NCBI RefSeq assembly: GCF_041261205.1
Contig: NZ_JBGCCH010000007.1
Coordinates: 248,001-312,000, forward strand
Reading direction: 5' to 3'
Origin: Catenulispora sp. MAP5-51
GTDB lineage: Bacteria > Actinomycetota > Actinomycetes > Streptomycetales > Catenulisporaceae
Length of the DNA: 64,000 bases
Position numbers and translations under genes: made by a program
The notes under the pieces: model-generated
Databases searched by the model: none
What the model was told of the DNA's origin: nothing
Seen by the model: only the letters and a program-made list of their open reading frames with translations
Shown here: one piece after another, positions 1 through 8,362 of the stretch
Layout: every line of letters begins with the position of its first letter
Numbering within the stretch: the first letter of the stretch is position 1

Positions 1-1375
1 GCAGGTCCTGCTCAAGGGCCGGCAGGCCGCGCTGCCCCGGGAGTCGGTGGAGTACCTGCTGCTCATGCTCGCGGTGTCCAAGTCGGCCGAGCCGTACGCC
101 GGGATCGAGAAGGCGAAGGACATCTGCGACCCGGAGTCCCTGGCCGCTTTCGCGTGGGCCCTGTTCGAGAACTGGCGCGGCGTCGAGTACCCGGCGAAGG
201 AGAGCTGGGCCTTCGACGCGCTGCGGTGGTTCGGCGACGACGAGGCGGTGCGGCGCCTGTCCCCGCTGATCCGGCTGTGGCCCGGGGAGAACGGGCACCA
301 GCGCGCCGTCGCGGGTCTGGACGTCCTGGCCGACATCGGCGGCACCGTGGCGCTGATGCACCTCTACGGCATCTCGCAGAAGGTCAAGTTCAAGGCGCTG
401 AAGGAGCGGGCGACGCAGCGGGTCACCGAGATCGCCGACGACCTCGGTCTCACCGCGGAACAGCTGGGCGACCGTCTCGTCCCGGACCTCGGCTTGGCGT
501 CCTCCGGGACGCTGTCCCTGGACTATGGTCCGCGGCAGTTCACCGTCGGGTTCGACGAGCAGCTCAAGCCGTACGCCGCCGACCAGGCCGGCAAGCGTCT
601 CAAGGCCCTGCCGAAGCCGGGTGCCAAGGACGACGCCGAGCTCGCACCGGACGCCTACCAACGGTTCTCCGCCTTGAAGAAGGACGCGCGGACCCTCGCC
701 GCGGACCAGATCGCCCGCTTCGAACTGGCCATGGTGACGCAGCGCCGCTGGACGTCCCAGGAGTTCCGCGAGTTCTTCGTCGAGCATCCCCTGCTGCGCC
801 ACATCGTCCGACGCCTGGTCTGGGGTGTGTTCACGGACGACGGCTTCAGCGGCGCCTTCCGAGTCGCGGAGGACCTGAGTCTGGCCGACATCTCAGACGA
901 CGAATACGCCCTCGCCGACGACGCGATGATCGGCATCGTGCATCCCCTGCACCTCGGTGCGGACGTGGCCGCGTGGTCCGACGTGTTCGCCGACTACGAG
1001 ATCCTGCAGCCGTTCGCGCAGTTGGGCCGGACCGTGTTCGCGTTCACGGAGGAGGAGAAGGCCGCCAACAGCCTCACCAGGTTCGAGGGCATCGACATCC
1101 CGGTCGGCAAGGTCCTGGGCCTGGAGCGGCGCGGCTGGTACCGGGGTGCGCCGCAGGACGCCGGGATCCAGGGCTGGATCACGCGGGCGCTTCCCGGCGG
1201 CGGCGAGATCACCGCGACCCTCGACCCGGGTATCACCGTCGGCTACGTCGACGAGTGGGGCGCGACGCAGCGGTTCAAGGGGATCGTCATCGGCGCCCGC
1301 CCGGTCTTCGGGGACCTCGACGCGATCACGGCTTCCGAGATCCTGCGGGACCTGACCGAGGTAACGACGCAGTGA
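1..1375 (+). CDS. DUF4132 domain protein, C-terminal part (5' end outside window)
   Basis: The frame is open to the left edge and ends in TGA, so only the last ~457 codons are present. The first residues read LLKGRQAALP, a stretch I associate with DUF4132/MolR-like proteins, followed by a helical repeat-like region and a mixed alpha/beta C-terminal domain with the motif RFEGIDIPVGKVLGLERRGW. DUF4132 proteins are large, cytoplasmic and without established biochemistry; the related E. coli MolR/YehI names do not define a reaction. No signal peptide or membrane segment is visible in this part. The gene is followed within 70 bp by what looks like debris of another gene. Family assignment is by recalled motif similarity; function unknown. 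Confidence 0.75.
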   Translation, partial: QVLLKGRQAALPRESVEYLLLMLAVSKSAEPYAGIEKAKDICDPESLAAFAWALFENWRGVEYPAKESWAFDALRWFGDDEAVRRLSPLIRLWPGENGHQRAVAGLDVLADIGGTVALMHLYGISQKVKFKALKERATQRVTEIADDLGLTAEQLGDRLVPDLGLASSGTLSLDYGPRQFTVGFDEQLKPYAADQAGKRLKALPKPGAKDDAELAPDAYQRFSALKKDARTLAADQIARFELAMVTQRRWTSQEFREFFVEHPLLRHIVRRLVWGVFTDDGFSGAFRVAEDLSLADISDDEYALADDAMIGIVHPLHLGADVAAWSDVFADYEILQPFAQLGRTVFAFTEEEKAANSLTRFEGIDIPVGKVLGLERRGWYRGAPQDAGIQGWITRALPGGGEITATLDPGITVGYVDEWGATQRFKGIVIGARPVFGDLDAITASEILRDLTEVTTQ

Positions 1376-1439
1376 GCTGATCAGGCCCGCAGCGGGACGG
1401 TGAACCAGTTCCCTGAGACGTCCCGGCACCGCACTGTCG

Positions 1440-1535
1440 TACTCGGCGCCGTGGGCCGGCTCCCACTACGGCTACGGCCGCGACTTCTACACCGGCTCCG
1501 TCGCCTCGGTGGCGGCTCCGGCCTCGGCCTGGTAG
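1440..1535 (+). pseudogene. Orphan 3' tail of a peptidoglycan-binding hydrolase-like gene
   Basis: This short frame encodes SAPWAGSHYGYGRDFY, then SVASVAAP, then a Trp-stop end. It closely matches the last ~30 residues of the peptidoglycan-binding protein encoded at 46540-47334 (SSPWAASHYGWGRDFY, then VPTVAAP, then Trp-stop). No start codon, RBS or upstream body of the gene exists here, so it is a remnant, not a gene. The sequence immediately upstream (1381-1439) reads on the minus strand as a plausible C-terminus (DVSGNWFTVPLRA-stop), so two gene ends may have been joined at about position 1440. The homology is visible directly; the rearrangement history is inference. Confidence 0.75.
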
Positions 1536-1572
1536 CCCTCGCGTCCCGGCATCCCACCCCGGGCTGAACTGG

Positions 1573-1608
1573 CGTCCCGTGGATCTCGGCGCCGAGATCC
1601 ACGGGACG
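1573..1608. terminator. Perfect 36-bp palindrome, likely transcription terminator
   Basis: Two 18-base arms (left arm starts CGTCCCGTGGATC) are exact reverse complements with no spacer; the RNA would fold into a very stable hairpin with a loop of a few bases. There is no T-run, as is usual for actinomycete terminators. It lies between the DUF4132 gene end and the next plus-strand gene. A protein-binding palindrome cannot be excluded. Confidence 0.6.
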
Positions 1609-1729
1609 TCCGCCGTCCTGGCCCGGCTCGCGGCCGGACGGATCCGCCGTTCGGGCGATACGGAAATGCCCGCTATTCCACCGAATGGGAGAATGACGGG
1701 GACTCCATCACCGGTCCGAGGAGGCCGTC

Positions 1730-2410
1730 ATGAGGAACGACAAGTTGACCCGCCTGTTGGGGCCCCTCGGACTCGGCGCCGTGGTGGCCTTCGTGATCGG
1801 ATTCTTGATCCTCAACGACAACAACGTGCCTGGGAAGAACGCTTCGGCGGCTGCCGTCGTCTCCTATTACCAGACGCACTCCATGCGGGAGACGTGGTCC
1901 CTGTACATCATCGCCGCCGGCGTCATCCTGATGGCGTTCTTCATCGGCGGCATGAGGACCGTGCTGCGCAAGGCCAACGAGGCGCACAGCTGGCTCGCCG
2001 ACACCGCCCTGGTCGGCGGCATCCTGTTCATCGCGGGCTTCTCGACCACCGGGTTCCTCCAGTGGACGCTGATCAGCGCCGCCCACAACGGGCAGGCCCA
2101 GCTCGCCGGCAACCTCAACTTCCTGTCGCAGTCGATCCAGCTGCCGGCCCAGGCCGGGATCGTGGTCCTGGCCGCTGCGGCCGGTCTGGCGATCGTGCTG
2201 GGTTCGGACATCCCGGCCTGGCTGGGGTACGTCGCGCTGGCGATCGCCGTCGTGGCCGCGATCGGCCCGATCGGACTGATCGGCGTCCTGGTCATGCCGA
2301 TCTGGATGACGCTGTTCGGGTTCGTGGTCGGCGCCAGGACCGCGCCCCGCACCGTCGGCGGACAGCGTCCGGCGATGGGGCACCGCATGACGCTGAGGCA
2401 CCACCACTGA
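1730..2410 (+). CDS. Small polytopic membrane protein of unknown function
   Basis: 226-residue protein with a good ribosome site (GAGGAGG about 5 bases before ATG). It has about five hydrophobic segments: roughly residues 10-28, 55-75, 90-110, 135-157 and 163-200. The C-terminus is short, cytoplasmic and His-rich (RHHH). The second half is very rich in Ala, Ile and Val (AIAVVAAIGPIGLIGVLVM). It resembles small DUF4386-like or hypothetical integral membrane proteins of actinomycetes in size and topology, but I see no diagnostic motif. It appears to be a single-gene unit, with the strong palindrome at 1573 upstream and a convergent gene downstream. Function unknown. Confidence 0.8.
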   Translation: MRNDKLTRLLGPLGLGAVVAFVIGFLILNDNNVPGKNASAAAVVSYYQTHSMRETWSLYIIAAGVILMAFFIGGMRTVLRKANEAHSWLADTALVGGILFIAGFSTTGFLQWTLISAAHNGQAQLAGNLNFLSQSIQLPAQAGIVVLAAAAGLAIVLGSDIPAWLGYVALAIAVVAAIGPIGLIGVLVMPIWMTLFGFVVGARTAPRTVGGQRPAMGHRMTLRHHH

Positions 2411-2490
2411 TCGCTGAGCACGAGGAGCTGACGGAATCGGGGCCCGCATCAGTGATCTGATGCGGACCCCGATAGGGCTGTGTCAGCGCG

Positions 2491-3891
2491 TCAGCGCTTC
2501 CACACCGGGTGGTCCTCGCCGCCGTGTGAAGAACAAGCCCCGCTCCGGCCGCCCGACAGCGAGATGTCGCCGTCGTTGCAGACTTCCAGGTAGCCGACGC
2601 CGTTCCAGAAGCTTTCGTGGGACGGAGCCGAACCGATGCAGGAGAAGTAGGAGCAGATGTCCCCCGGGACCTGCGTCCTCGTGACCTCCGCGCCGGCTCC
2701 GCAGTAGTTGAACCCGTACGGGTTGTTCGGCGCGCCGCACAGGCCGTCGGACGGCAGGCCCTGGCCGCCGTTCGCGATGTCCTGCAACTGCCCGAACACG
2801 CCGTTGCCGACCGCGGTGGGCCCGCCGAAGACGACCGTCGCGTTCACACCGTTCTGGTGCGCGCCGACCAGCCACTGCCGCGGGTTGTCGCCCAGGACGG
2901 CCGAGGCCGTGAGCACCAGCGGGCGGCCGAGGGCGGCCATCGCCGCGCCGCCGGTGAGGGCGTCCGCGAAGCCGCCGCCGGTGGCGACGCCGACCGCCGG
3001 GCCCGCCGGGAACTGCTGCGCGACCGCGACGGCCGTGGCGTAGCGGTCCGCTCCCGCGAGCGGGTTGTCGCAGACCCCGGGCGGTGTGACGGAGTGAACC
3101 GCCGCTTGGGCCTGGCCGCCGACGGCGGTCACGGCGGCGCAGTCGCCGGGTCCCGCCGCCACGAGCTTGCCGGAGACGTAGGCCGCGGTGGCCGGGTCCA
3201 GGCTTTGGCCGTCGGACAGCACGATCGCGGCCGGCACGCCGTTGACCGCGTCCGGGCCCGCCGCGAACGGGCCCGCGGTGAGCGCGTCGGCGTAGCCGTC
3301 ACCGGTCGCGACGACGATGTGGGACGGGTCGCCGAGGCCTCGGCGTGCCACGTCCAGAGCAGTCTGGTAGCGGTTCGAGCCCTGATACCGGGTCACCGCG
3401 TAGCCGTCCCGCACCAGCTGGGCCTCGACGGCCGGCGAGACCGCCCCGGTCCCGCCGAGGATGTACACCGGCTGCCCGGCACCGGGGCCCAGGACGCGCT
3501 GGATCTCGGCGGCGGTGGCGCCGGTGAGCGCAGTCGGCTCGGTGAGCAGGAGCGGGCCGTGCACCTTGGCGGCCAGCGGAACGCCGGACAGGGCGTCCGG
3601 GAACGTGTCGCCGCGCGCGAGGACGACGGCCTGCGCCTTGGCACGCCCGGTGGAGTCGCCGGCGGCGTCGGCCCATTGCGACTGCGAGACCTGGACGCCG
3701 GTCAGGTAGCGGTCGCCGCCGTAGACCCGGCTGACGCCGGAGGCCGGTGCGGGCACGGTCGTCGTCGATGCAGCCGACAACGGCGCGGTGCCCGCGTGGG
3801 CGGCGGTGGCCATGGCGGCGGTGGCCGCCGCGATTCCGCACGCCGCCAGCAGGGCCGGGACGCGGGGTGGTCGGGATGTCCGTGACGCCAA
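2491..3891 (-). CDS. Secreted cell wall-binding repeat (CWB2) protein with Cys-rich C-terminal domain
   Basis: 466 residues. A signal peptide (RVPALLAACGIAAATAAMAT) ends near Ala-His-Ala. It is followed by three CWB2 (PF04122-type) repeats recognisable by RVYGGDRYLTGVQVSQ, the segment from GDTFPDALSGVPLAAK to VYILGGTGAVS, RYQGSNRYQTALDVA, and a third ADRYATAVAVAQQF...GGFADALTGG. The last ~80 residues form a separate Cys-rich module (LCGAPNNPYGFNYCGAG, then GDISLSGGRSGACSSHGG). It resembles the DUF3761 signature (DGTYS...G.CS.HGG) found in small secreted proteins. CWB2 domains attach proteins non-covalently to wall polymers, so this is likely a surface protein presenting the Cys-rich module. 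It is a distant paralogue of the CWB2 protein encoded at 55650-57659. Transcription is probably monocistronic. Confidence 0.85.
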   Translation of the reverse strand: MASRTSRPPRVPALLAACGIAAATAAMATAAHAGTAPLSAASTTTVPAPASGVSRVYGGDRYLTGVQVSQSQWADAAGDSTGRAKAQAVVLARGDTFPDALSGVPLAAKVHGPLLLTEPTALTGATAAEIQRVLGPGAGQPVYILGGTGAVSPAVEAQLVRDGYAVTRYQGSNRYQTALDVARRGLGDPSHIVVATGDGYADALTAGPFAAGPDAVNGVPAAIVLSDGQSLDPATAAYVSGKLVAAGPGDCAAVTAVGGQAQAAVHSVTPPGVCDNPLAGADRYATAVAVAQQFPAGPAVGVATGGGFADALTGGAAMAALGRPLVLTASAVLGDNPRQWLVGAHQNGVNATVVFGGPTAVGNGVFGQLQDIANGGQGLPSDGLCGAPNNPYGFNYCGAGAEVTRTQVPGDICSYFSCIGSAPSHESFWNGVGYLEVCNDGDISLSGGRSGACSSHGGEDHPVWKR

Positions 3892-4026
3892 GATCTGAAC
3901 CTCTCTGTGGCTTCCCCCGTGGCCGGTCGATCAGGTTGGCTCAGACTAAGTACGGGTTCTGCGTCGTGCCTCAGCTGTTCGGCGTAAGCGAAGCGGGGGC
4001 GGACCGGGGTGCGGAGCTGGACGGAT

Positions 4027-4452
4027 TCAGGTCTTGCTCGCATCGATCGCCGCCTGGAGCGAGGTCTTGTAGGCCTTGGAGGTGTAGGTCGCCCCGCTCA
4101 CCCCGTCGACGTTCGCGGACTGCGCGGCGAGGACCTCGCGGTCCAGGACGGAGGCGGCCACGATCGAGCGTCCCCAGGAGTCGTCGTTGTCGTGCGGCAG
4201 GCTGATCGTCCCGACCTCGGTGATGTGCCCGCCGGCCACGGTGATGCGGACCTGGACGATGCCGTGCGTGACCGGGATCGGGGGGCCGGTGACGGTCGTG
4301 ACCGCGGCGGCGCCGGTGCCGTGCACGGTCTTCGTGGCCGGGAGGGTCTCCGGCGCCAGGCCGTGGGCCGAGGTCTTGGCGGCGAGCAGGCCGCCCATCG
4401 TGCCGACGGTGCCGATGACGGACAGCAGGGTCTTGATGTGGGGGATTCGCAC
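4027..4452 (-). CDS. FMN-binding domain protein
   Basis: 141 residues with an N-terminal hydrophobic segment (LLSVIGTVGTMGGLLAA), then an FMN_bind (PF04205) domain. The domain ends in DGVSGATYTSKAYKTSLQAAI; the Thr in SGATYTS is the usual position for phosphoester-linked FMN in the NqrC/RnfG-like family. The frame begins with GTG; a GGAG lies about 12 bases upstream, so the exact start is uncertain. It lies 40 bp downstream of the flavocytochrome gene on the same strand. In actinomycetes FMN_bind proteins are often co-encoded with ferric-reductase-like flavocytochromes, giving a membrane-to-extracytoplasmic electron path. No ApbE flavin transferase gene is present in the window, so the flavin loading enzyme would be elsewhere. 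Confidence 0.85.
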   Translation of the reverse strand: MRIPHIKTLLSVIGTVGTMGGLLAAKTSAHGLAPETLPATKTVHGTGAAAVTTVTGPPIPVTHGIVQVRITVAGGHITEVGTISLPHDNDDSWGRSIVAASVLDREVLAAQSANVDGVSGATYTSKAYKTSLQAAIDASKT

Positions 4453-4492
4453 TGGGGGTACTCCGATGCCCGCAGAAAGGTGGCTGGAATTC

Positions 4493-5914
4493 TCAGAAGT
4501 CGAAGATCTCGGTGTGGATCCGTCCCCGCCGGACCCCCGCCCGCCGCAGGTTCCGCACCGCCGCGGCGGCCATCCCGACCGAGCCGCAGATGAACACCTC
4601 GCGGTCCTCCAGGTCCGGGATCAGGTCCAGGAGCCGGTCGGCGGACAGCGGGTCGTTCTTGCGGCTGCCGATGGCCGGGATGTAGATGAGGCGGCCGGCG
4701 GCGTTGAGAGCCTCGAGTTCGCGGGTGAGGATCAGGTCCCCGACCTTCGAGGCCCGTTGGATGAAGATGATGTCGTGGCGCCGGCCGTGCATGGTCTCCG
4801 CGATGGCCCGCAGCGGGGTGACGCCGATGCCGCCGCCGATCATCACCACGCCGTGCTGGCGGCGCAGGACTCCGGTGAACGCGCCGTACGGGCCGTCCAG
4901 GAACACCCTGACTCCGGGACGCAGCCGGCGCTTGAGCCGCCGGGTGTAGCCGCCGACGCACTTGAACGTCAGGCGCAGGGTGTCCGCGTGCGGCGCAGCG
5001 GACAGCGAGAACGGGTGCGCCTGGTACCACAGGCTCCGGCTCATGAACCGCCACCGGAAGTACTGGCCGGCCGCGGCCCCGAGGTCGGCGACCTGCCGTC
5101 CGGTGATGTAGACGCTCATCGCGTCGGGCCCGACCTCCTCCACGCGCGTCACACGGAAGCGGTGATGCCGGTTGTTCAGGAGCGGGATGACGATGCGGTT
5201 GCAGACGATCGCCGCCGCGACGACCGCGTGCATGCCCACCCAGATGTCGGCGGCCCAGGGATTGCGCGTGAACTGCGCGCCCAGGCTGATCTGGTGCCAG
5301 AACGCGGCAGCCGCCGCCGGGTACATCATCAGGTGGATCCCGTGCCAGCCCTCATAACCCAGCCGCCGCCGGATGCCCCGCGCCGAGGTGAACCCCGCGA
5401 GCAGCATCACCAGGAAGCCGATCGTGGCCGCGAGCACGCCCGGGTAGGTTCGCAGGATGCTGATCAGGACGGCCGGCGGCGAGGCGTGCACGCTGACCGA
5501 GTACGCGGCGATCACGAACCCGACGTGCGCGCACAGCAGGAGCACCAGGTACCCGCCGAGGCTGCGGTGCGCGGAGGCGAGCCACGATCCCAGCCGGTGC
5601 TCCAGCCAGGGCGAGCGCGCCATGAGCGCGATCTCGACGAGCAGCAGGTACGCCCCGACCAGCCCGGTGATCTGCGCCAGCATCACGAGGTAGTCCGGCA
5701 GCGACTGCATCCGGTCGGCCGGCGTCTGCCGCCACCACAAGGCCAGCAGCCCGGCGATCCCCGCACCGAGCACGGCCAACAACACCGCGGACAACGGCCG
5801 GCGCGGAAGGAGGGGCAGGCTGTGCCGCCAGTCCCGCCGGGGTACGACCCAGTCGGCGTCGTACGGCGCTTCGAACCCCGTTGACCAACCCTGGACCACC
5901 TGAATGCTCCTCAC
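4493..5914 (-). CDS. Ferric reductase-like flavocytochrome (oxidoreductase)
   Basis: 473 residues in two halves. Residues ~35-255 contain six hydrophobic helices with candidate haem-ligand His residues (SAHRSLGGYLVL, CAHVGF, EGWHGIHLMMYP, WVGMHAVV), as in ferric reductase-like transmembrane (FRD/YedZ-type) domains. Residues ~260-473 form a ferredoxin-reductase-type module with the FAD motif HPFSLSAAP, the NAD(P)H-binding GGGIGVTPLRA and a C-terminal VFICGSVGM. The family moves electrons from cytoplasmic NAD(P)H through FAD and two haems across the membrane. Its downstream partner is the FMN-binding protein. It starts with GTG. A short inverted repeat (GAACA-N4-TGTTC) lies 39 bp upstream. True electron acceptor unknown. 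Confidence 0.88.
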   Translation of the reverse strand: MRSIQVVQGWSTGFEAPYDADWVVPRRDWRHSLPLLPRRPLSAVLLAVLGAGIAGLLALWWRQTPADRMQSLPDYLVMLAQITGLVGAYLLLVEIALMARSPWLEHRLGSWLASAHRSLGGYLVLLLCAHVGFVIAAYSVSVHASPPAVLISILRTYPGVLAATIGFLVMLLAGFTSARGIRRRLGYEGWHGIHLMMYPAAAAAFWHQISLGAQFTRNPWAADIWVGMHAVVAAAIVCNRIVIPLLNNRHHRFRVTRVEEVGPDAMSVYITGRQVADLGAAAGQYFRWRFMSRSLWYQAHPFSLSAAPHADTLRLTFKCVGGYTRRLKRRLRPGVRVFLDGPYGAFTGVLRRQHGVVMIGGGIGVTPLRAIAETMHGRRHDIIFIQRASKVGDLILTRELEALNAAGRLIYIPAIGSRKNDPLSADRLLDLIPDLEDREVFICGSVGMAAAAVRNLRRAGVRRGRIHTEIFDF

Positions 5915-5952
5915 GCCGGGGGCATCAGATTCCTCCTGCGGGGGCGGCGCGG

Positions 5953-5966
5953 GAACACGTTTGTTC
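5953..5966. promoter_or_regulatory. Small inverted repeat upstream of flavocytochrome gene
   Basis: GAACA-CGTT-TGTTC is a perfect 5-4-5 inverted repeat in an AT-richer stretch (about 5960-6000) of the gap between the flavocytochrome start and the DUF4097-type gene end. It could be an operator. It does not fit the actinobacterial LexA box, whose GAAC and GTTC halves are four bases apart, not six. Apart from this I see nothing clear in 5915-6112. Confidence 0.3.
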
Positions 5967-6112
5967 TAGCTTTTCTCAACCCTTTTCTGAAGCTTTACGG
6001 TCGGTGCCGATGCTGTGGGCCGGGGCGGACAACGGCCGAGGCCGGGTCCGGGCATCGTCCGCCCAGACCCGGCCGCGTCCTGGAGTGCCGCTCCCCTCCT
6101 GCTCGCCGCACC

Positions 6113-6781
6113 TCAGAGGCTGGTGGCGATGATGTCGCCGTGCGAGGTGGTGGCCTTGATGTTCAGGCCGGCGCCGCTGCCGTCGGAGTTCTTCATCGCG
6201 TTGGTGATCCGGCCGTAGCCGCTGCGGGCGTCCAGGGTCCCGGAGACGCCGCGGGCGGCGGAGACCTTCAGGTCGCCCATGTCGGTGCGCAGGTCGAGCG
6301 CGCCGGTCACGGCCTCGGCGACGGTGATGTCCCCGCGGCCGTTGCGCAGCTGCGCCGGGCCGGTCAGCTTGGCGATGGAGACGTCGCCCATGTGCATCTT
6401 GATGCGCGCACCGCCGACCTCGTCCAGCTCGACCGAGCGGTAGCCGCCGTCGAACGCCACCTCGCCGAGCCGGCCGGTGCTGTGGAGCTCGGCGGCACCG
6501 GCCCGGCCCTCGATCCGCGAGCCGGCCGGCAGCGCGATGGTCACGTCCACCGAACCGGAGCTGCCCAGGATCTTGTTCGGGTCGGCCGTCGCGATCCGCA
6601 GCACCCCGTCGCTGAACTCCACGGTGGTCTGCGCCGCGGCCTTGGCGTCGCGCCGCTTCGAGGCCTCGGACGGCAGCACCTCGACGGTGGTGTCGGTGCG
6701 CTCGCCGGCCAGGAGCCGGATCTGGCCCGCCGGGATGTCCAGGACGACGGTGACGGGGGCGGGGGTCTGGAACTTCTGCAT
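6113..6781 (-). CDS. DUF4097-type beta-strand repeat protein
   Basis: 222 residues if the start is the ATG of MQKFQTPAPVTVV, which has AGGAGA 7 bases upstream. A longer in-frame reading exists but runs through a low-complexity TGT repeat and is unlikely. The protein has no signal peptide or membrane segment. It is made of short beta-strand repeats of the kind seen in DUF4097 'putative adhesin' proteins (VELDEVGGARIKMHMGDVSI, LDLRTDMGDLKVS, LDARSGYGRIT). In actinomycetes these proteins are usually cytoplasmic and small, and their role is unknown despite the adhesin label. It has no obvious operon partner. Confidence 0.85.
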   Translation of the reverse strand: MQKFQTPAPVTVVLDIPAGQIRLLAGERTDTTVEVLPSEASKRRDAKAAAQTTVEFSDGVLRIATADPNKILGSSGSVDVTIALPAGSRIEGRAGAAELHSTGRLGEVAFDGGYRSVELDEVGGARIKMHMGDVSIAKLTGPAQLRNGRGDITVAEAVTGALDLRTDMGDLKVSAARGVSGTLDARSGYGRITNAMKNSDGSGAGLNIKATTSHGDIIATSL

Positions 6782-6800
6782 GATGCTCTCCTGTGTCTGC

Positions 6801-6868
6801 GGGGCTGTGGCTGTGGCTGTGTCGGTGGCGATGTCGGTGTCGGTGTCTGTGTCTGTGTCTGTGTCTCG
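6801..6868. repeat. TGT-rich hexanucleotide microsatellite in the 5' leader of the DUF4097-type gene
   Basis: Reiterated GTGTCT/GTGGCT/GTCGGT units (for example four consecutive GTGTCT-like hexamers) lie just upstream of the chosen start codon. In the long reading they encode DTDTDTDTD. The position suggests a slippage-prone leader that could vary in length between strains. Confidence 0.7.
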
Positions 6869-6982
6869 CGGGCCCGTCCCGCTCGTTCTCACATCACCGA
6901 CTATCGGCGGGTGGCCTGACACGGGCCTGACGTCGTCCTGACAGCGCCGCTGACACGCCGGGAGAGCCGGCGGCAGTCGTGG

Positions 6983-7435
6983 CTAGGGCGCTGTGACCTG
7001 GGCTGTGACCTGGGTCGGGACCTGCGCCGGGACCTGCGCGGCAGCGGCGGCCGCGATCTCGTGGTCGACCGCCGAATCGGGCGCGCCGGAGACCCCGACC
7101 GCCCCGATCACCCGCTCGCCGTCCCGGATGACGACGCCCCCGCCATAGGGGACCAGCGACCGCGAGCCGGCCAGGACCAGACCGGTCCCGAACAGCGGGC
7201 CGCCGGGCTGGATGGCCGCCGTCAGGTTGACGCTGTCGGCGCCGATGCTGACAGCGGTGAACGCCTTCCCGATCGCGGTGTCGATGGTGATGAGGTTCGC
7301 ACCGTCGGCGCGGGCGAAGGCGACCAGGTTGCCGCCGGCGTCCACCACCCCGAGCGCGACGGCCACGCCGCGCTCGGCCGCCCGGGCCCGCGCGGCGGCG
7401 ATGACGGCTTCGGCCTGGACCAAGCTGATGCTCAC
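6983..7435 (-). CDS. GlcG/HbpS family haem-binding-like protein
   Basis: 150 residues from a GTG preceded by AGGGGGA. The body matches the GlcG/HbpS (PF03928) fold: SLVQAEAVIAAARARAAERG, then VALGVVDAGGNLVAFARADGA, IDTAIGKAFTAVSI and IRDGERVIGAVGVSGAP. The last 17 residues are an unusual tail of imperfect QVPA/QVTA repeats after the conserved domain. HbpS in Streptomyces is an extracellular haem-binding redox sensor accessory, but this copy has no signal peptide. It is therefore closer to the cytoplasmic GlcG-type proteins of unknown role. It is divergent from a TetR gene whose start is ~230 bp away, so regulation by that TetR is possible. Confidence 0.85.
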   Translation of the reverse strand: MSISLVQAEAVIAAARARAAERGVAVALGVVDAGGNLVAFARADGANLITIDTAIGKAFTAVSIGADSVNLTAAIQPGGPLFGTGLVLAGSRSLVPYGGGVVIRDGERVIGAVGVSGAPDSAVDHEIAAAAAAQVPAQVPTQVTAQVTAP

Positions 7436-7668
7436 GATGGGATTCCCCCTACTGCTCCGCGGGGTGCCGGACGGCGTTCCGCGTGATGGTTGTCTTTGTC
7501 TTTGTCTCAAGGCTGGTCCGTCGCGGCCGGACGTGGGGAGAGTGCGCTTGACCTGGTGTCACCGCCACCAGGCTGGGGCCGACCGGCGACACGCTGCGCC
7601 ACGAGCTCGGCCATCGCGGCGTGGGAGCATTACCGAGCCGGCAAGCAGCGGGAAAGGGATCGGCGGCA

Positions 7669-8313
7669 TTGGCACCTGACAGCAGACGGACAGGCGGCGG
7701 CGACGCCCCGGCAGCCCCCGACCGCCGCACCGACCTGCTCGACCGCCTCGCCGACCTGATCGCCGAGAGCGGCGTCGAAGGCGTCAGCATCCGCACACTC
7801 GCGACCCGCGCCGAGGTTTCCATCGGCACCGTCCAGTACTACTTCGCGACCAAGGACGAACTCCTCCGGGCGGTCTGGCTCCACGTCCGCGAACAGTCGG
7901 CACGACGCTTCCGCGACCCCGGCACAGCGCGCCTGTCCCCGACCGAGCACCTTGACCAATTGATCGGGCTGCTGCTGGCGCCCGACCCCGGCGACCGGCT
8001 CTCCCGGGTCTGGCTGGCGCTCGCCGCCCGCGCCGCGCACGATCCGGGGATAGCTGAGCTGCACCGGGATCAGTGGCGGGAGACTGAGGAACTGCTGGCG
8101 CGGGCGCTTGCCGCGGTGAAGGCGGAGAAGCTTGGGGTGGCGGGGGATGCAGTCGATGAGCCCGATCCAGCCGAAGCAGCCGATGCCGCCGCCGAACTCT
8201 TGGCCCTCCTCGACGGCCTGACCATCGCGGTCCTCACCGCGCCCGAGCGGATGCCGGCGACGCGTGCCCTTCGGATCGCTCGCACCTGGACCGCGTCGTG
8301 GTGTCAGCCCTGA
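7669..8313 (+). CDS. TetR/AcrR family transcriptional regulator
   Basis: About 214 residues from a TTG preceded 9 bases upstream by GGAAAGGGA; a GTG 16 codons earlier in frame is the alternative start. The N-terminal helix-turn-helix is typical: LLDRLADLIAESGVEGVSI, then TLATRAEVSIGTVQYYFATK. It is followed by an all-helical ligand domain with QSARRFRDPG and WLALAARAAHDPGIAELH. This helix-turn-helix and C-terminal architecture resembles BetI-like TetR repressors. It is transcribed divergently from the GlcG/HbpS-like gene, a common target arrangement. It ends inside a 22-bp sequence that recurs 41 bp further on and covers the end of the convergent XRE-TPR gene. Confidence 0.88.
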   Translation: MAPDSRRTGGGDAPAAPDRRTDLLDRLADLIAESGVEGVSIRTLATRAEVSIGTVQYYFATKDELLRAVWLHVREQSARRFRDPGTARLSPTEHLDQLIGLLLAPDPGDRLSRVWLALAARAAHDPGIAELHRDQWRETEELLARALAAVKAEKLGVAGDAVDEPDPAEAADAAAELLALLDGLTIAVLTAPERMPATRALRIARTWTASWCQP

Positions 8314-8362
8314 GAACCGCCGGCGGCCTGAGCCGTTTCCGGTGTCAGCCCTGAGAACCGCC
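8300..8362. repeat. 22-bp direct repeat covering the ends of two convergent genes
   Basis: The sequence beginning GGTGTCAGCCCTGAGAACC occurs exactly at 8300-8321 and 8341-8362. The first copy contains the TetR stop codon and the second contains the stop of the minus-strand XRE-TPR gene. The two 3' ends therefore share the same DNA in different roles, which points to a local duplication. Confidence 0.85.

Noticed and set aside
5953-5966. LexA (SOS) box before the flavocytochrome gene
   Set aside because: GAAC and GTTC are six bases apart, whereas the actinobacterial SOS box has four.
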